Assembly: GCA_019083985.1 (NCBI GenBank)
Contig: JAHRCV010000003.1
Location: forward strand, 390,818-454,817
DNA from: Rhizobiales bacterium TNE-4
GTDB lineage: Bacteria > Pseudomonadota > Alphaproteobacteria > Rhizobiales > Beijerinckiaceae
Direction: 5' to 3'
DNA: 64,000 bases
The stretch's first letter is position 1. Every line of letters begins with the position of its first letter. A program made the translations under genes and the position numbers. This document shows positions 50,137 through 57,583 of the stretch, in pieces. Below the pieces are notes generated by a model. The model saw only the letters and a program-made list of their open reading frames with translations, did not search any database and was not told where the DNA came from.

Positions 50137-52869
50137 TTATTCGGCCAGCACACGGTTAGGCGGAAACGTCACTTCAACCAGTGTGCCCTTATCGGGCGCA
50201 GAACGGATCGACAGGGCGGCGCGATTGGCTTCAACTAAAGCCTTGGTCAAAGGCAAGCCGAGGCCCGTGCCGCCGCTGCGGCGCGCTGTTCCCACCTGCC
50301 GGAACGGTTCAAGCGCTGTGGCAATGTCTTCTTCGCGCATGCCGATGCCATTATCACGAATGCGTAACACCACTTCACCGCGCTCGGACAGAGTCGTTGA
50401 GACGATGATCTGGCCGCCGGCTTCGGAAAACTTGATCGCATTCGAAAGAAGATTGAGAAAAATCTGCCTGATCGAGCGATCATCCGCCACAATAGCCGGT
50501 AAGCGATCTTCCAAATTCATCCGCAAAATAACACGCGCACGCCGCGCTTCGTTCTGCATCAGATTGGCGGCGTTTGCTGCGGCCGCATTAAGATCAAGCC
50601 GAATGAAATTGAGATCGGCCCGTCCTGCCTCAATTTTCGAAATATCGAGCAGATCATTGATGAGGCTGATCACATGCGCACCCGATGTGTGCATGTCTTT
50701 CAAATAGTCACGATAGCGTTCATTACCGATAGGCCCGAAACGTTCATCGAGCATCACTTCGGCAAAGCCCATGATGGCGGACATCGGGGTGCGGATTTCA
50801 TGGCTCATGCGAGCGAGAAAATCGCTCTTCTGCGCATTCGCGCTTTCGGCAGCGCGTTTGGCCGAAATCAGATCAGCCTCAGCCTTTTTCCACGGCGTAA
50901 TGTCGCGCATCACGATGCAATATTTGGGGTCGTGCTCTGTTCCGATGCGGCCAATCGTTGTGAAAAGGGGAAGCGAGCCACCCTGCCGCTCTCGACCAAG
51001 CAATTCGCGTCCGTCATTCAGTACAGCTGCGACACCACCCGCACGCAAGCCTTCGATATAATCGATGGCAGCGGCATGACTTTCAGGCGCGAGGAGGGTG
51101 ATGAAGGCTTCGCCAGCCACTTCATTCTGGTCGTAGCCGAACAGGGCTTCCGCCGAGCGGTTCATCGCCATGATACGGCCATCGCCATCAAGCATGACGA
51201 TACCGTCGGTCGCGGTGTCGAGCACCGCATGCAATTCCTGTAACTCCGCTTCGCGGCGGCGCAATTCAAGTTCGAGTGTTGCTTGGCCTGCGCCCTCATC
51301 CTCTTCCGCCGGGCGACGGAAGATCATCAATGTGGCAGGAAGGTCGCCCCATTGAATGGTTTGCATCCGCGCTTCGGCGGCGATTACACCGCCATCGCGG
51401 CGCGATAACGCAATGTCGCCGCCTTTCGCCGCCATCCCGATCTGATCGGCCGAGCGGCCACGGAACATGGCATCAAGGCCGCCGGCATCGAAGAATTGAT
51501 CGATATCCTCATAGGCGACCATATCGAGCATGGTGCGGTTCATGATGATGGGCACGTCACCACGCGAGACGATGATGCCGATGGGCAAACGATCGAGCAA
51601 ACGCGTTGCATTCTCCGCCAGACTGTCGACATCACGAGGCGGCACAACATCATCATGGCTGAGAGACGGGAGTGCGATGATATCGCTCTCGTCAATTTCG
51701 ATGAACTCACCGTCTTCAATGCCATCCTCACCAATTACCGGGGCCGGTTTGGCGGGTGTTTCATCGGCAGCTGCGCGCAGGGTCTCAGCTGCAGCGGCGG
51801 CAGCCAAATTTTCGACGGCATCGGTCGCGCGTGGGGTCTGTTCGCTGATGGTGTTGTCTTGAGCAGCCGTCGACTGCGTCGGTTCCTCAGCCGCGAACGC
51901 ACCGAGGGCGCGTGCAATCTGGCGGAACGCCTCGCGCTCGCTCTTGCTTAATTTTCCGTCGTCGGCGTCCTCGCCCGCGTCTGTATGCGGTTCAGTTTGT
52001 GCAACCGCTTCTGCCGCTGGTTCAATCGGGGCCGATGGTTCTGATGAGGGAACGGCCTGCGGCGCGACTGTCGAAGGTGCGGCTCGTTGCGTTGTCACGC
52101 TGACACCGAAACCGCGAAAACCGGCAAAGCCTGTGGTCGGATCGTGGATTGGTGTGCCTGAGAGCGCCACATCAAGCCACACGCCGGCATTTGATGGGAA
52201 CGCAGTCGGCAGTGCATGGAAGGTTTCACGCAATGCCAACGCTGCGCATAACCGATGGCCATCGTCGATCACGCCTGCTGCAATCAAATCCGCCCATGAG
52301 CGTCCGATGACATCGAAGCCTGCGGGCAGCAGCGCCGCAAAGGCATCGCTGATCGCCTCGAAGCGAAATTCGGAGTCGAGCCGATAGGTGAACCGCAGCC
52401 GGGTTGGTGTTGAGATGTCCGCGCGGGCAGGCGGAGCCTCGGCCGGCGTGGCCGCGCGGCGCTGGGCGAGCCAATCGGGCAAGGGTGCAGGGGCGCCGCG
52501 TTGTCCGGCAAAGGTGAGAAGGAGAAGTGGGGAGCCATCGGGCCCGGTTCCACGGCGGGCGGCGACGGTGACGACCGAAAGTTGCCGTCCATTGACGAAG
52601 CGCAGGCGCTCAAGCCGCGCCCCTTCCACGGGAGCGGTCTCAGTGGCAAGCTTGGCAAGCCTCTCAATGGGGGCAAGCCCGGTCGCGAGGCGGAAATTGG
52701 TGATAGGATAGGGCGCACCGATCATCGCGGCCCCAGCGGGGCTTGCCCACAGCACGTCTGCGCCATTGGCGGCGATCAAAACGAGGGCCACGCCCTCAGC
52801 CGCCAGGCGGGCGAGATCGGGATCGCCGGCAAAAGGCGGCGCGCTGCCATCAGGCTTGTCTTGCCCCAT
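50137..52869 (-). CDS. PAS sensor histidine kinase, PdhS/PleC/DivJ-like
   Basis: A 910-residue kinase without evident membrane segments. It has an N-terminal PAS-like region (about 20-140), another at about 165-270, an acidic Ala/Glu/Thr-rich disordered middle (about 275-400), and PAS domains at about 430-545 and 555-670. HisKA has His690 in RMSHEIRTPMSAIMGF, followed by ERFGPIGNERYRDYLKDM and SKIEAG, and HATPase has GTGLGLPLT. The FGPIG segment after the H box is characteristic of the PleC/DivJ/PdhS group that controls DivK and cell division. Orthology to PdhS is inferred from this and the phasin neighbour. Confidence 0.9.
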   Translation of the reverse strand: MGQDKPDGSAPPFAGDPDLARLAAEGVALVLIAANGADVLWASPAGAAMIGAPYPITNFRLATGLAPIERLAKLATETAPVEGARLERLRFVNGRQLSVVTVAARRGTGPDGSPLLLLTFAGQRGAPAPLPDWLAQRRAATPAEAPPARADISTPTRLRFTYRLDSEFRFEAISDAFAALLPAGFDVIGRSWADLIAAGVIDDGHRLCAALALRETFHALPTAFPSNAGVWLDVALSGTPIHDPTTGFAGFRGFGVSVTTQRAAPSTVAPQAVPSSEPSAPIEPAAEAVAQTEPHTDAGEDADDGKLSKSEREAFRQIARALGAFAAEEPTQSTAAQDNTISEQTPRATDAVENLAAAAAAETLRAAADETPAKPAPVIGEDGIEDGEFIEIDESDIIALPSLSHDDVVPPRDVDSLAENATRLLDRLPIGIIVSRGDVPIIMNRTMLDMVAYEDIDQFFDAGGLDAMFRGRSADQIGMAAKGGDIALSRRDGGVIAAEARMQTIQWGDLPATLMIFRRPAEEDEGAGQATLELELRRREAELQELHAVLDTATDGIVMLDGDGRIMAMNRSAEALFGYDQNEVAGEAFITLLAPESHAAAIDYIEGLRAGGVAAVLNDGRELLGRERQGGSLPLFTTIGRIGTEHDPKYCIVMRDITPWKKAEADLISAKRAAESANAQKSDFLARMSHEIRTPMSAIMGFAEVMLDERFGPIGNERYRDYLKDMHTSGAHVISLINDLLDISKIEAGRADLNFIRLDLNAAAANAANLMQNEARRARVILRMNLEDRLPAIVADDRSIRQIFLNLLSNAIKFSEAGGQIIVSTTLSERGEVVLRIRDNGIGMREEDIATALEPFRQVGTARRSGGTGLGLPLTKALVEANRAALSIRSAPDKGTLVEVTFPPNRVLAE

Positions 52870-53022
52870 CTGTGCCCCGGTTGCCGTGAGGGAATGCGTT
52901 CAGACTTTATTAAGCATATTGCGGAACCGAAGCCCACGCCCCGGAATGGTTACCGGAGCAGCTTTTGTGGTTAGGGTTAATCCGCGCCCGTCAGAAAAAG
53001 CGGCCTCAGCCAGAAGATCAAC

Positions 53023-53061
53023 TTGACTTTGTGCAGTGCAACAATATATTGCAATGCACAA
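53023..53061 (+). promoter_or_regulatory. phasin promoter with overlapping inverted-repeat operator
   Basis: TTGACT (53023-53028), a 16-base spacer, and TATATT (53045-53050) form a good sigma-70 type promoter. Overlapping it are TTGTGCAGTGCAA (53029-53041) and TTGCAATGCACAA (53049-53061), inverted with one mismatch in 13. A TGC/GCA-rich inverted repeat is what PhaR, the polyhydroxyalkanoate-sensing repressor, binds in related bacteria; that assignment here is inferred. Confidence 0.7.
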
Positions 53062-53114
53062 TTCGGGAGAGGAACGGATCGGCCGTGGCCACTCCCTCCA
53101 ATGAGGACAGTTCC

Positions 53115-53555
53115 ATGACGAAGCCCCCTTTCAACTACGAAATCCCCGCTGAAATGCGCGATATGGCTGAAAAAAGCGTCGATCAGGCCAAGAAGGCCGT
53201 CGGCGGCTTCATGAGCGCCGCCACCAAGGCCGTCTCGGCTGCCGAAACGCAGGCCGACTCGGTCCAGGCGAACGGCAAGGATATGGCCAAGAAGGCCTTC
53301 ACCTATGCCGAACAGAATGTGACGGCAGCGTTCGACCTCGCCGAAAAGATCGTGCGTTCGCGCGATGTACAGGAAGTCATGCAGCATCAGGCTGAATTCC
53401 TGAAGTCGCAGATGTCGGCTCTCCAGTCGCAGATGCAGGAATTCGGTGCCGCGCTGCAGAGCACGGTGCAGAAGGCTGCCACCGAAGCGCAGGCCACCAT
53501 GCAGAAGGCCGCGTCTGAAGTGCAGAAGGCGGCTTCGGACGCCACCAAGCGCTAA
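53115..53555 (+). CDS. phasin family protein
   Basis: A 146-residue, highly helical protein rich in Ala, Lys, Gln and Glu. The stretch KAFTYAEQNVTAAFDLAEKI followed by QHQAEFLKSQMSALQSQM is the Phasin_2 signature region. Phasins coat polyhydroxyalkanoate granules and act as amphipathic coiled coils; this one ends in repeating heptads of QKAA/SEVQKA type. The ATG at 53115 is preceded by GAGGACAG. It lies behind the strong promoter and operator and before a stem-loop, so it is probably expressed on its own at a high level. Confidence 0.93.
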   Translation: MTKPPFNYEIPAEMRDMAEKSVDQAKKAVGGFMSAATKAVSAAETQADSVQANGKDMAKKAFTYAEQNVTAAFDLAEKIVRSRDVQEVMQHQAEFLKSQMSALQSQMQEFGAALQSTVQKAATEAQATMQKAASEVQKAASDATKR

Positions 53556-53569
53556 TCGATCCCTACCGG

Positions 53570-53597
53570 CCCCGGCGCATTTCGCCGGGGTCGTCTT
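53570..53597 (+). terminator. terminator-like stem-loop after phasin gene
   Basis: Eight-base perfect stem CCCCGGCG / CGCCGGGG with a five-base loop, followed by TCGTCTTTCT, which is moderately T-rich. It lies 15 bases after the phasin stop. Confidence 0.65.
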
Positions 53598-53675
53598 TCT
53601 GCCGTTTGATTAAGTCGTCACCGCGCCGCGAGGCACGGTTCATTGTCCAAGCACCGACCGATAGAGGATAGAGCC

Positions 53676-54152
53676 ATGTCGACGCCCCATAAGGCAGGCC
53701 GGGCCAAGCCCGTGACCCTCGCCAAGAGTGCCTCCGGCAAGCCGGAACCCGTTGCGGCCAGCAAGCCTGGCAAGTCTGAACCCACAAAAGCTGAGATCGC
53801 CAAAGCTGAGCCGGCCAAGCCTGCCGCTAAAACGGCAAGGGCCAAGGCAGAGGCGAGCACTCCAGCACCAACGCCCGTCGTGGCGCCTGCCGCGTCAGCC
53901 TCTGTGGAAGGCACCATGCCGGCCGCATGGAACGAACTTGTGAAGGCACAATCCGAAGCGGCCCTTGCCTGGTGGCAGGACGCGAAGGATGCACGCACCA
54001 TTGCTGATGCTTTGGCCGTCAATGCGCGGCATTCCCGCGTGCAGTTTGAGATCGTCGCCGGCCAGGCGCGTGAAATGGCCGCCTATTTCCAAAAGGCGTT
54101 CGAGAGCAACAATGAGCGCATCCGCTCCCTGTTCGAACAGCCAAAAGTCTGA
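53676..54152 (+). CDS. second phasin-like protein with Lys/Ala/Pro-rich N-terminal arm
   Basis: A 158-residue protein. Residues 1-80 are a low-complexity arm of Lys, Ala, Pro and Glu with AKP/KAEPAKP-type units, resembling histone H1-like tails of PhaF-type phasins. Residues about 85-155 are a helical domain (AWNELVKAQSEAALAWWQDA, REMAAYFQKAFES) resembling Phasin_2. The ATG at 53676 follows GAGGATAGAG. It directly follows the first phasin gene. A granule-binding helical part with a basic arm able to contact DNA is an inference. Confidence 0.8.
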   Translation: MSTPHKAGRAKPVTLAKSASGKPEPVAASKPGKSEPTKAEIAKAEPAKPAAKTARAKAEASTPAPTPVVAPAASASVEGTMPAAWNELVKAQSEAALAWWQDAKDARTIADALAVNARHSRVQFEIVAGQAREMAAYFQKAFESNNERIRSLFEQPKV

Positions 54153-54191
54153 CGGCGCTGCCCTGTCAAAGCAGCGATGCAAGCGTGACAG

Positions 54192-54216
54192 AGGGCGGCG
54201 TAAGCCGCCCTTTCTT
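54192..54216 (+). terminator. rho-independent terminator after second phasin gene
   Basis: Eight-base perfect stem AGGGCGGC / GCCGCCCT, four-base GTAA loop, then TTCTT. It separates the phasin genes from the tRNA. Confidence 0.8.
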
Positions 54217-54287
54217 CATGCGGGGATGCATTTCGGCTTGAAATGACGCCACCCTCGGATTAGGTTCCGCCCGCTTCACAAGAGCAT

Positions 54288-54364
54288 GCAGCTGTAGCTC
54301 AGTTGGTTAGAGCACCAGATTGTGGATCTGGGGGTCCCCCGTTCAAGCCGGGGCAGCTGTACCA
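54288..54364 (+). tRNA. tRNA-His (anticodon GTG)
   Basis: A 77-base gene with all arms. The acceptor GCAGCTG pairs with CAGCTGT (first pair G:U). The D arm is GCTC/GAGC and the anticodon arm CCAGA/TCTGG, with anticodon GTG at 54322-54324. The T arm is CCCCG/CGGGG with TTCAAGC. CCA is encoded (54362-54364). The base before the gene is T, not G, and the discriminator is A73, not C. This departs from the usual bacterial tRNA-His but agrees with the atypical form described in alphaproteobacteria. Confidence 0.95.
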
Positions 54365-54527
54365 TTCCTTTAGCCCTCATCGACGAAAGCGGAGCGCTCG
54401 TGGTCGCGCGCGGGTCCATGCTCGGCCTCTCAGTAGCGACAATGGGCGGTTCTGGCATCGCATCATCGTGTCTGCGATGATGGGCTAACCGCAATGACGG
54501 CCTGTTACCGTTTCAGGAGATTGCCCT

Positions 54528-55655
54528 GTGTTTGCCGTTCGGATGATTGTCACGGTGGCTTTGTCTGCACTCCTGATTGCCAGTGAGGCGGTATCCCAAC
54601 CGATTGCAACGCAGACAATGCCGTTGAATGTGCAGACGGTTGCAAAGGGGCTCGAACATCCTTGGTCGCTGGCCTTTCTTCCTGATGGCCGGATGTTGGT
54701 GACCGAGCGCCCGGGGCGTCTCAACCTGGTCGACGCTCATGGAAAGCTGACGCGCATTGCCGGCTTACCCGCCATCGCGGCTGGCGGTCAGGGTGGTTTG
54801 CTGGATGTCGCTCTTACGCCGGATTTTTCTACATCGCGGCGCATCGTGTTCAGTTTCACTGAACCACGCGAGCAGGGGAATGGCACCAGCGTCGCTGTCG
54901 CCAAACTATCTCCGCAAGCCGATCGCCTCGACAATGTGAAAGTGATTTTTCGGCAGGAGCCATCTTATGCCAATGGGATGCATTTTGGTGGCCGTCTCGT
55001 TTTCGCGCGCGATGGGACTTTGTTCGTCACCTTGGGCGAGCGTTTCGCGCTCATGGATCAGGCGCAAAATCTCGCCAATCATTTAGGCAAAATCGTCCGC
55101 ATCAATCTGGATGGCAGTGTTCCGCCCGACAATCCGTTCGTAGGCCAGAGCGGCAAGAAACCAGAGATCTGGTCTTACGGTCATCGTAACGTGCAAGCTG
55201 CAGCCATTCACCCGCAAACGGGCGCGCTTTGGGCTGTCGAGCATGGCGCGCGCGGTGGTGATGAAATCAACATTCCGCAGGCTGGCAAAAATTATGGTTG
55301 GCCCGTCATCGCCTATGGCCAGCATTATTCAGGGGCCAAGATTGGCACCGGAACAGCTGCGCCCGGCATGGAACAGCCGATCTACGTTTGGGATCCATCG
55401 ATCGCGCCATCCGGCATGGCGTTCGTGACGTCCGATCGTTATCCGAGTTGGAAAGGTCAATTGCTCGTTGGCGCCTTGGCGGGCGAAAGCGTGTCACGCT
55501 TGACGCTCGATGGTCCGCGCATCACGAGCGAGGAGCGCATGCTTGCAGCCTTGCAGGAGCGCATTCGCGATGTGCGGCAAGGGCCAGATGGTTTCATCTA
55601 TCTTCTAACGGACAGCCCGCAAGGCCGGCTCTTGCGCCTTAATCCAACGCGTTAG
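54528..55655 (+). CDS. PQQ-dependent aldose sugar dehydrogenase family protein
   Basis: A periplasmic six-bladed beta-propeller of 375 residues related to soluble glucose/aldose dehydrogenases. A signal peptide covers residues about 1-23. Blade signatures include HPWSLAFLPDGRMLVTERPG, GQGGLLDVALTPDF and NGMHFGGRL. The catalytic His is expected at 152, and the PQQ contact region is HGARGGDEIN. The start is a GTG at 54528. Such enzymes oxidise aldoses with PQQ; no PQQ synthesis genes are in the window, so cofactor supply is not shown. Confidence 0.92.
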   Translation: MFAVRMIVTVALSALLIASEAVSQPIATQTMPLNVQTVAKGLEHPWSLAFLPDGRMLVTERPGRLNLVDAHGKLTRIAGLPAIAAGGQGGLLDVALTPDFSTSRRIVFSFTEPREQGNGTSVAVAKLSPQADRLDNVKVIFRQEPSYANGMHFGGRLVFARDGTLFVTLGERFALMDQAQNLANHLGKIVRINLDGSVPPDNPFVGQSGKKPEIWSYGHRNVQAAAIHPQTGALWAVEHGARGGDEINIPQAGKNYGWPVIAYGQHYSGAKIGTGTAAPGMEQPIYVWDPSIAPSGMAFVTSDRYPSWKGQLLVGALAGESVSRLTLDGPRITSEERMLAALQERIRDVRQGPDGFIYLLTDSPQGRLLRLNPTR

Positions 55656-55688
55656 CGATCACAGCAATATCCGCATGCCTCGCAAGCG

Positions 55689-56027
55689 TCAGCGTTCGAT
55701 CGCGCCGCCCTGTGCCATCCAGCCCCCTGTGCCCGGCTTGTAATGCCGTGTGTCTGTGAGGCCTGCGGCGCGGCAGGCTGAGAGGGCGCGCGCCGAACGT
55801 CCGCCAGCCTGACAAATCAGGATCAACGGCTTGTCTTTCGGCAGCGCATGCGGATCAAAGCGTGACAAGGGCATGTTGCGCGCCCCTGGCACGCGGCCGG
55901 CAGCAAACTCACCCGGCTCACGCACATCAATGATGGCACAAGTGCCTTTTTGTGACGCTTCGACAAGATCGTCATGCGACGCGAGATCGGCGGAAGCGGC
56001 CGCGCCGCCGCGGAAAAATGAAAACAC
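55689..56027 (-). CDS. rhodanese-like sulfurtransferase
   Basis: A single-domain rhodanese of 112 residues. The N-terminal IIDVREPGEFAAGRVPGARN region and the active-site loop ICQAGGRSAR, with Cys72, are typical. It is last in an ArsR-DUF2892-rhodanese operon. In E. coli YgaP a rhodanese and a DUF2892-type membrane part are fused and are controlled by the ArsR-type YgaV; here they are separate genes in the same order of control. A role in handling persulfide sulfur is likely. Confidence 0.92.
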   Translation of the reverse strand: MFSFFRGGAAASADLASHDDLVEASQKGTCAIIDVREPGEFAAGRVPGARNMPLSRFDPHALPKDKPLILICQAGGRSARALSACRAAGLTDTRHYKPGTGGWMAQGGAIER

Positions 56028-56042
56028 GCTACAATCCCGCGA

Positions 56043-56252
56043 TCAGGCGAACGCTTTGCCGGGTTGAATACCGATCTTTTTCAGCACCATCGCCAGCGGG
56101 CAGAAACCCGTGAACGAAGCCTGCAAAAGATTGGCGCCAACAAAACCTGTGAGCCAAAGCCAATTCGGACTCACATAAACGGAGAGCAGAACGCTGATGA
56201 GAACGACGGTGCCGGCAAACGCCATCACAATACGATCAATGGTCATGGTCAT
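56043..56252 (-). CDS. DUF2892 membrane protein
   Basis: A 69-residue protein with two hydrophobic helices (about 8-27 and 30-48) around [18 protein letters not shown] and the [13 protein letters not shown] ending, the signature of the DUF2892/YgaP C-terminal membrane domain. It overlaps the arsR stop by four bases (ATGA) and precedes the rhodanese gene by 15 bases. It probably tethers or assists the sulfurtransferase at the membrane. Confidence 0.92.
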   Translation of the reverse strand: MTMTIDRIVMAFAGTVVLISVLLSVYVSPNWLWLTGFVGANLLQASFTGFCPLAMVLKKIGIQPGKAFA

Positions 56253-56566
56253 GTCCTTTCAGGTGGGCAGGTATCGGAGCAGTAGATGTCATGTAGCGTC
56301 GCAATGATGCGGCTGATCTCAGCGCTCGCGAGCGCATAGTAGATCGTCTGCGCATCGCGCCGGGTCGTCACGATCTCCTCGGCCCGCAGCTTGGCGAGGT
56401 GTTGCGAGAGTGCTGATTGGCTCAGCCCGATCCGCTGCTGCAACGCCGAGACAGACAATTCGCCCTGATGGAGTTCGCAGAGCACCATCAGGCGGTAACG
56501 GTTGGCGATGGCCTTCAGGAGCGCTTCTGCCCGTCCGGCCTGGGTCGTGAGAGCCTCTAAATTCAT
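56249..56566 (-). CDS. ArsR family regulator of the BigR/SqrR/YgaV type
   Basis: A 105-residue winged-helix regulator. The recognition region is [20 protein letters not shown] followed by the wing [12 protein letters not shown]. Cys30 (MVLCELH) and Cys96 (DIYCSD) are 66 residues apart, matching the sulfide-sensing pair of BigR (Cys42 and Cys108); a third Cys100 follows. BigR, SqrR and YgaV derepress on forming a disulfide or polysulfide link between these Cys residues. With DUF2892 and rhodanese downstream this is a YgaVP-like sulfide response operon, divergent from an RND pump. Confidence 0.92.
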   Translation of the reverse strand: MNLEALTTQAGRAEALLKAIANRYRLMVLCELHQGELSVSALQQRIGLSQSALSQHLAKLRAEEIVTTRRDAQTIYYALASAEISRIIATLHDIYCSDTCPPERT

Positions 56567-56583
56567 ACTTGCTAATTTAGAAT
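56561..56583. promoter_or_regulatory. AT-rich symmetric element between arsR-like gene and RND genes
   Basis: ATTC (56561-56564) and GAAT (56580-56583) flank CTAA-T-TTAG (56572-56580). The stretch to about 56596 is strongly AT-rich in a GC-rich genome and lies between divergent starts. SqrR sites are ATTC/GAAT-based, but with a shorter spacer, so operator function is only suggested. Confidence 0.4.
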
Positions 56584-56626
56584 ATCATAATATATGTGTC
56601 AAGCGATTTTCGAGGAGACGCCGTCC

Positions 56627-57583
56627 ATGGTCCGCCTTTCCGTCTTGCTGCTGGCCTGCCTTCCCCACGCGGTCTTCGCGGGCGAGATCACTGTCGCGCG
56701 ACGTATGGTCGATGATTACAAGGCAGTCGTCGCGACGGTCGAACCCGGCCGCCTCCTGACAGCGCGCGCCCGGATTGGCGGCATCGTCGAACAGCTCAAG
56801 ATCAAGGAAGGCCAGACCGTCGAGAGCGGTGCCGAGATCGCGCTCATCGCCGATCAGAAGTTGCAGCTACAGATCCGCGGTCTCGACCAACGGATCAAAT
56901 CGCAGCAAGCACAGCGTGATCAGGCCCGCGCCGATGCCGAGCGCTATCAGGAACTCGTTCGGCGCGGTGCTGGCACCCAGACGCAGGCCGACCAATCGCG
57001 CACCGCGCTTGATGTCGCCGAGCGTGTTCTCTCGGCGCTAAATGCCGATCGTGACGTGATCCTGCAACAGATGAGCGAAGGCGGCGTGGTCGCGCCCGGA
57101 AAAGGCCGCGTCATCACAGTCCCGGTCGTCGAAGGTCAGGTTGTCATGCCCGGCGAAACCATCGCGACGATTGCTGTCGACGGCATGATCCTGCGGCTAC
57201 AATTGCCAGAACGCCATGCGCGCTTCTTGCGTGCTGGTGACAGCGTCACCATTGCCGGGCGCGGTGAAGCGGATCCGAATGCAATGCAGAAAGGCAAGGT
57301 CCGTATCGTCTATCCCGACGTGCAAGGTGGCCGTGTCATTGCCGATGTCGAGGTGGATGGCCTTGCTGATTACTTCATTGGTGAACGCACGCGCGTGCTC
57401 GTGCCCACTGGCCAGCGTGACGCAATCTTCATTCCCAAAGCGGCGCTCACTGTGCGTGCGGGTGTTTGGTTCGTGACATTGAAGAATGGCAGCGAGATCG
57501 CCGTTCAGCCCGGCGAAGCACGAGGCACCGATATTGAAATTCTCTCCGGCCTCAAGGCTGGCGATATCGTGGTGACGCCATGA
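56627..57583 (+). CDS. RND efflux periplasmic adaptor subunit
   Basis: A membrane-fusion protein of 318 residues with a signal peptide (ending near HAVFAG). A lipoyl half starts at about residue 45 (GIVEQLKIKEGQTVESGAEI), followed by a coiled-coil hairpin (about 80-145), the second lipoyl half (VVEGQVVMPGETIATI), and beta-barrel and proximal domains. It lacks an N-terminal lipobox Cys in the mature position. The ATG at 56627 follows CGAGGAG. It overlaps the permease start by four bases (ATGA). Confidence 0.92.
   Translation: MVRLSVLLLACLPHAVFAGEITVARRMVDDYKAVVATVEPGRLLTARARIGGIVEQLKIKEGQTVESGAEIALIADQKLQLQIRGLDQRIKSQQAQRDQARADAERYQELVRRGAGTQTQADQSRTALDVAERVLSALNADRDVILQQMSEGGVVAPGKGRVITVPVVEGQVVMPGETIATIAVDGMILRLQLPERHARFLRAGDSVTIAGRGEADPNAMQKGKVRIVYPDVQGGRVIADVEVDGLADYFIGERTRVLVPTGQRDAIFIPKAALTVRAGVWFVTLKNGSEIAVQPGEARGTDIEILSGLKAGDIVVTP

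Noticed and set aside
53700..53900. Apparent DNA repeat of AAG/GCC-rich units
   Set aside because: It is the coding sequence of the Lys/Ala/Pro-rich arm of the second phasin-like protein. The units vary and are not a DNA repeat array or CRISPR.
54288..54527. Possible mobile element insertion site at tRNA-His
   Set aside because: No integrase, direct repeat of the tRNA 3' end or composition shift follows. The downstream gene is an ordinary metabolic gene, and 54365-54527 shows nothing I can name.
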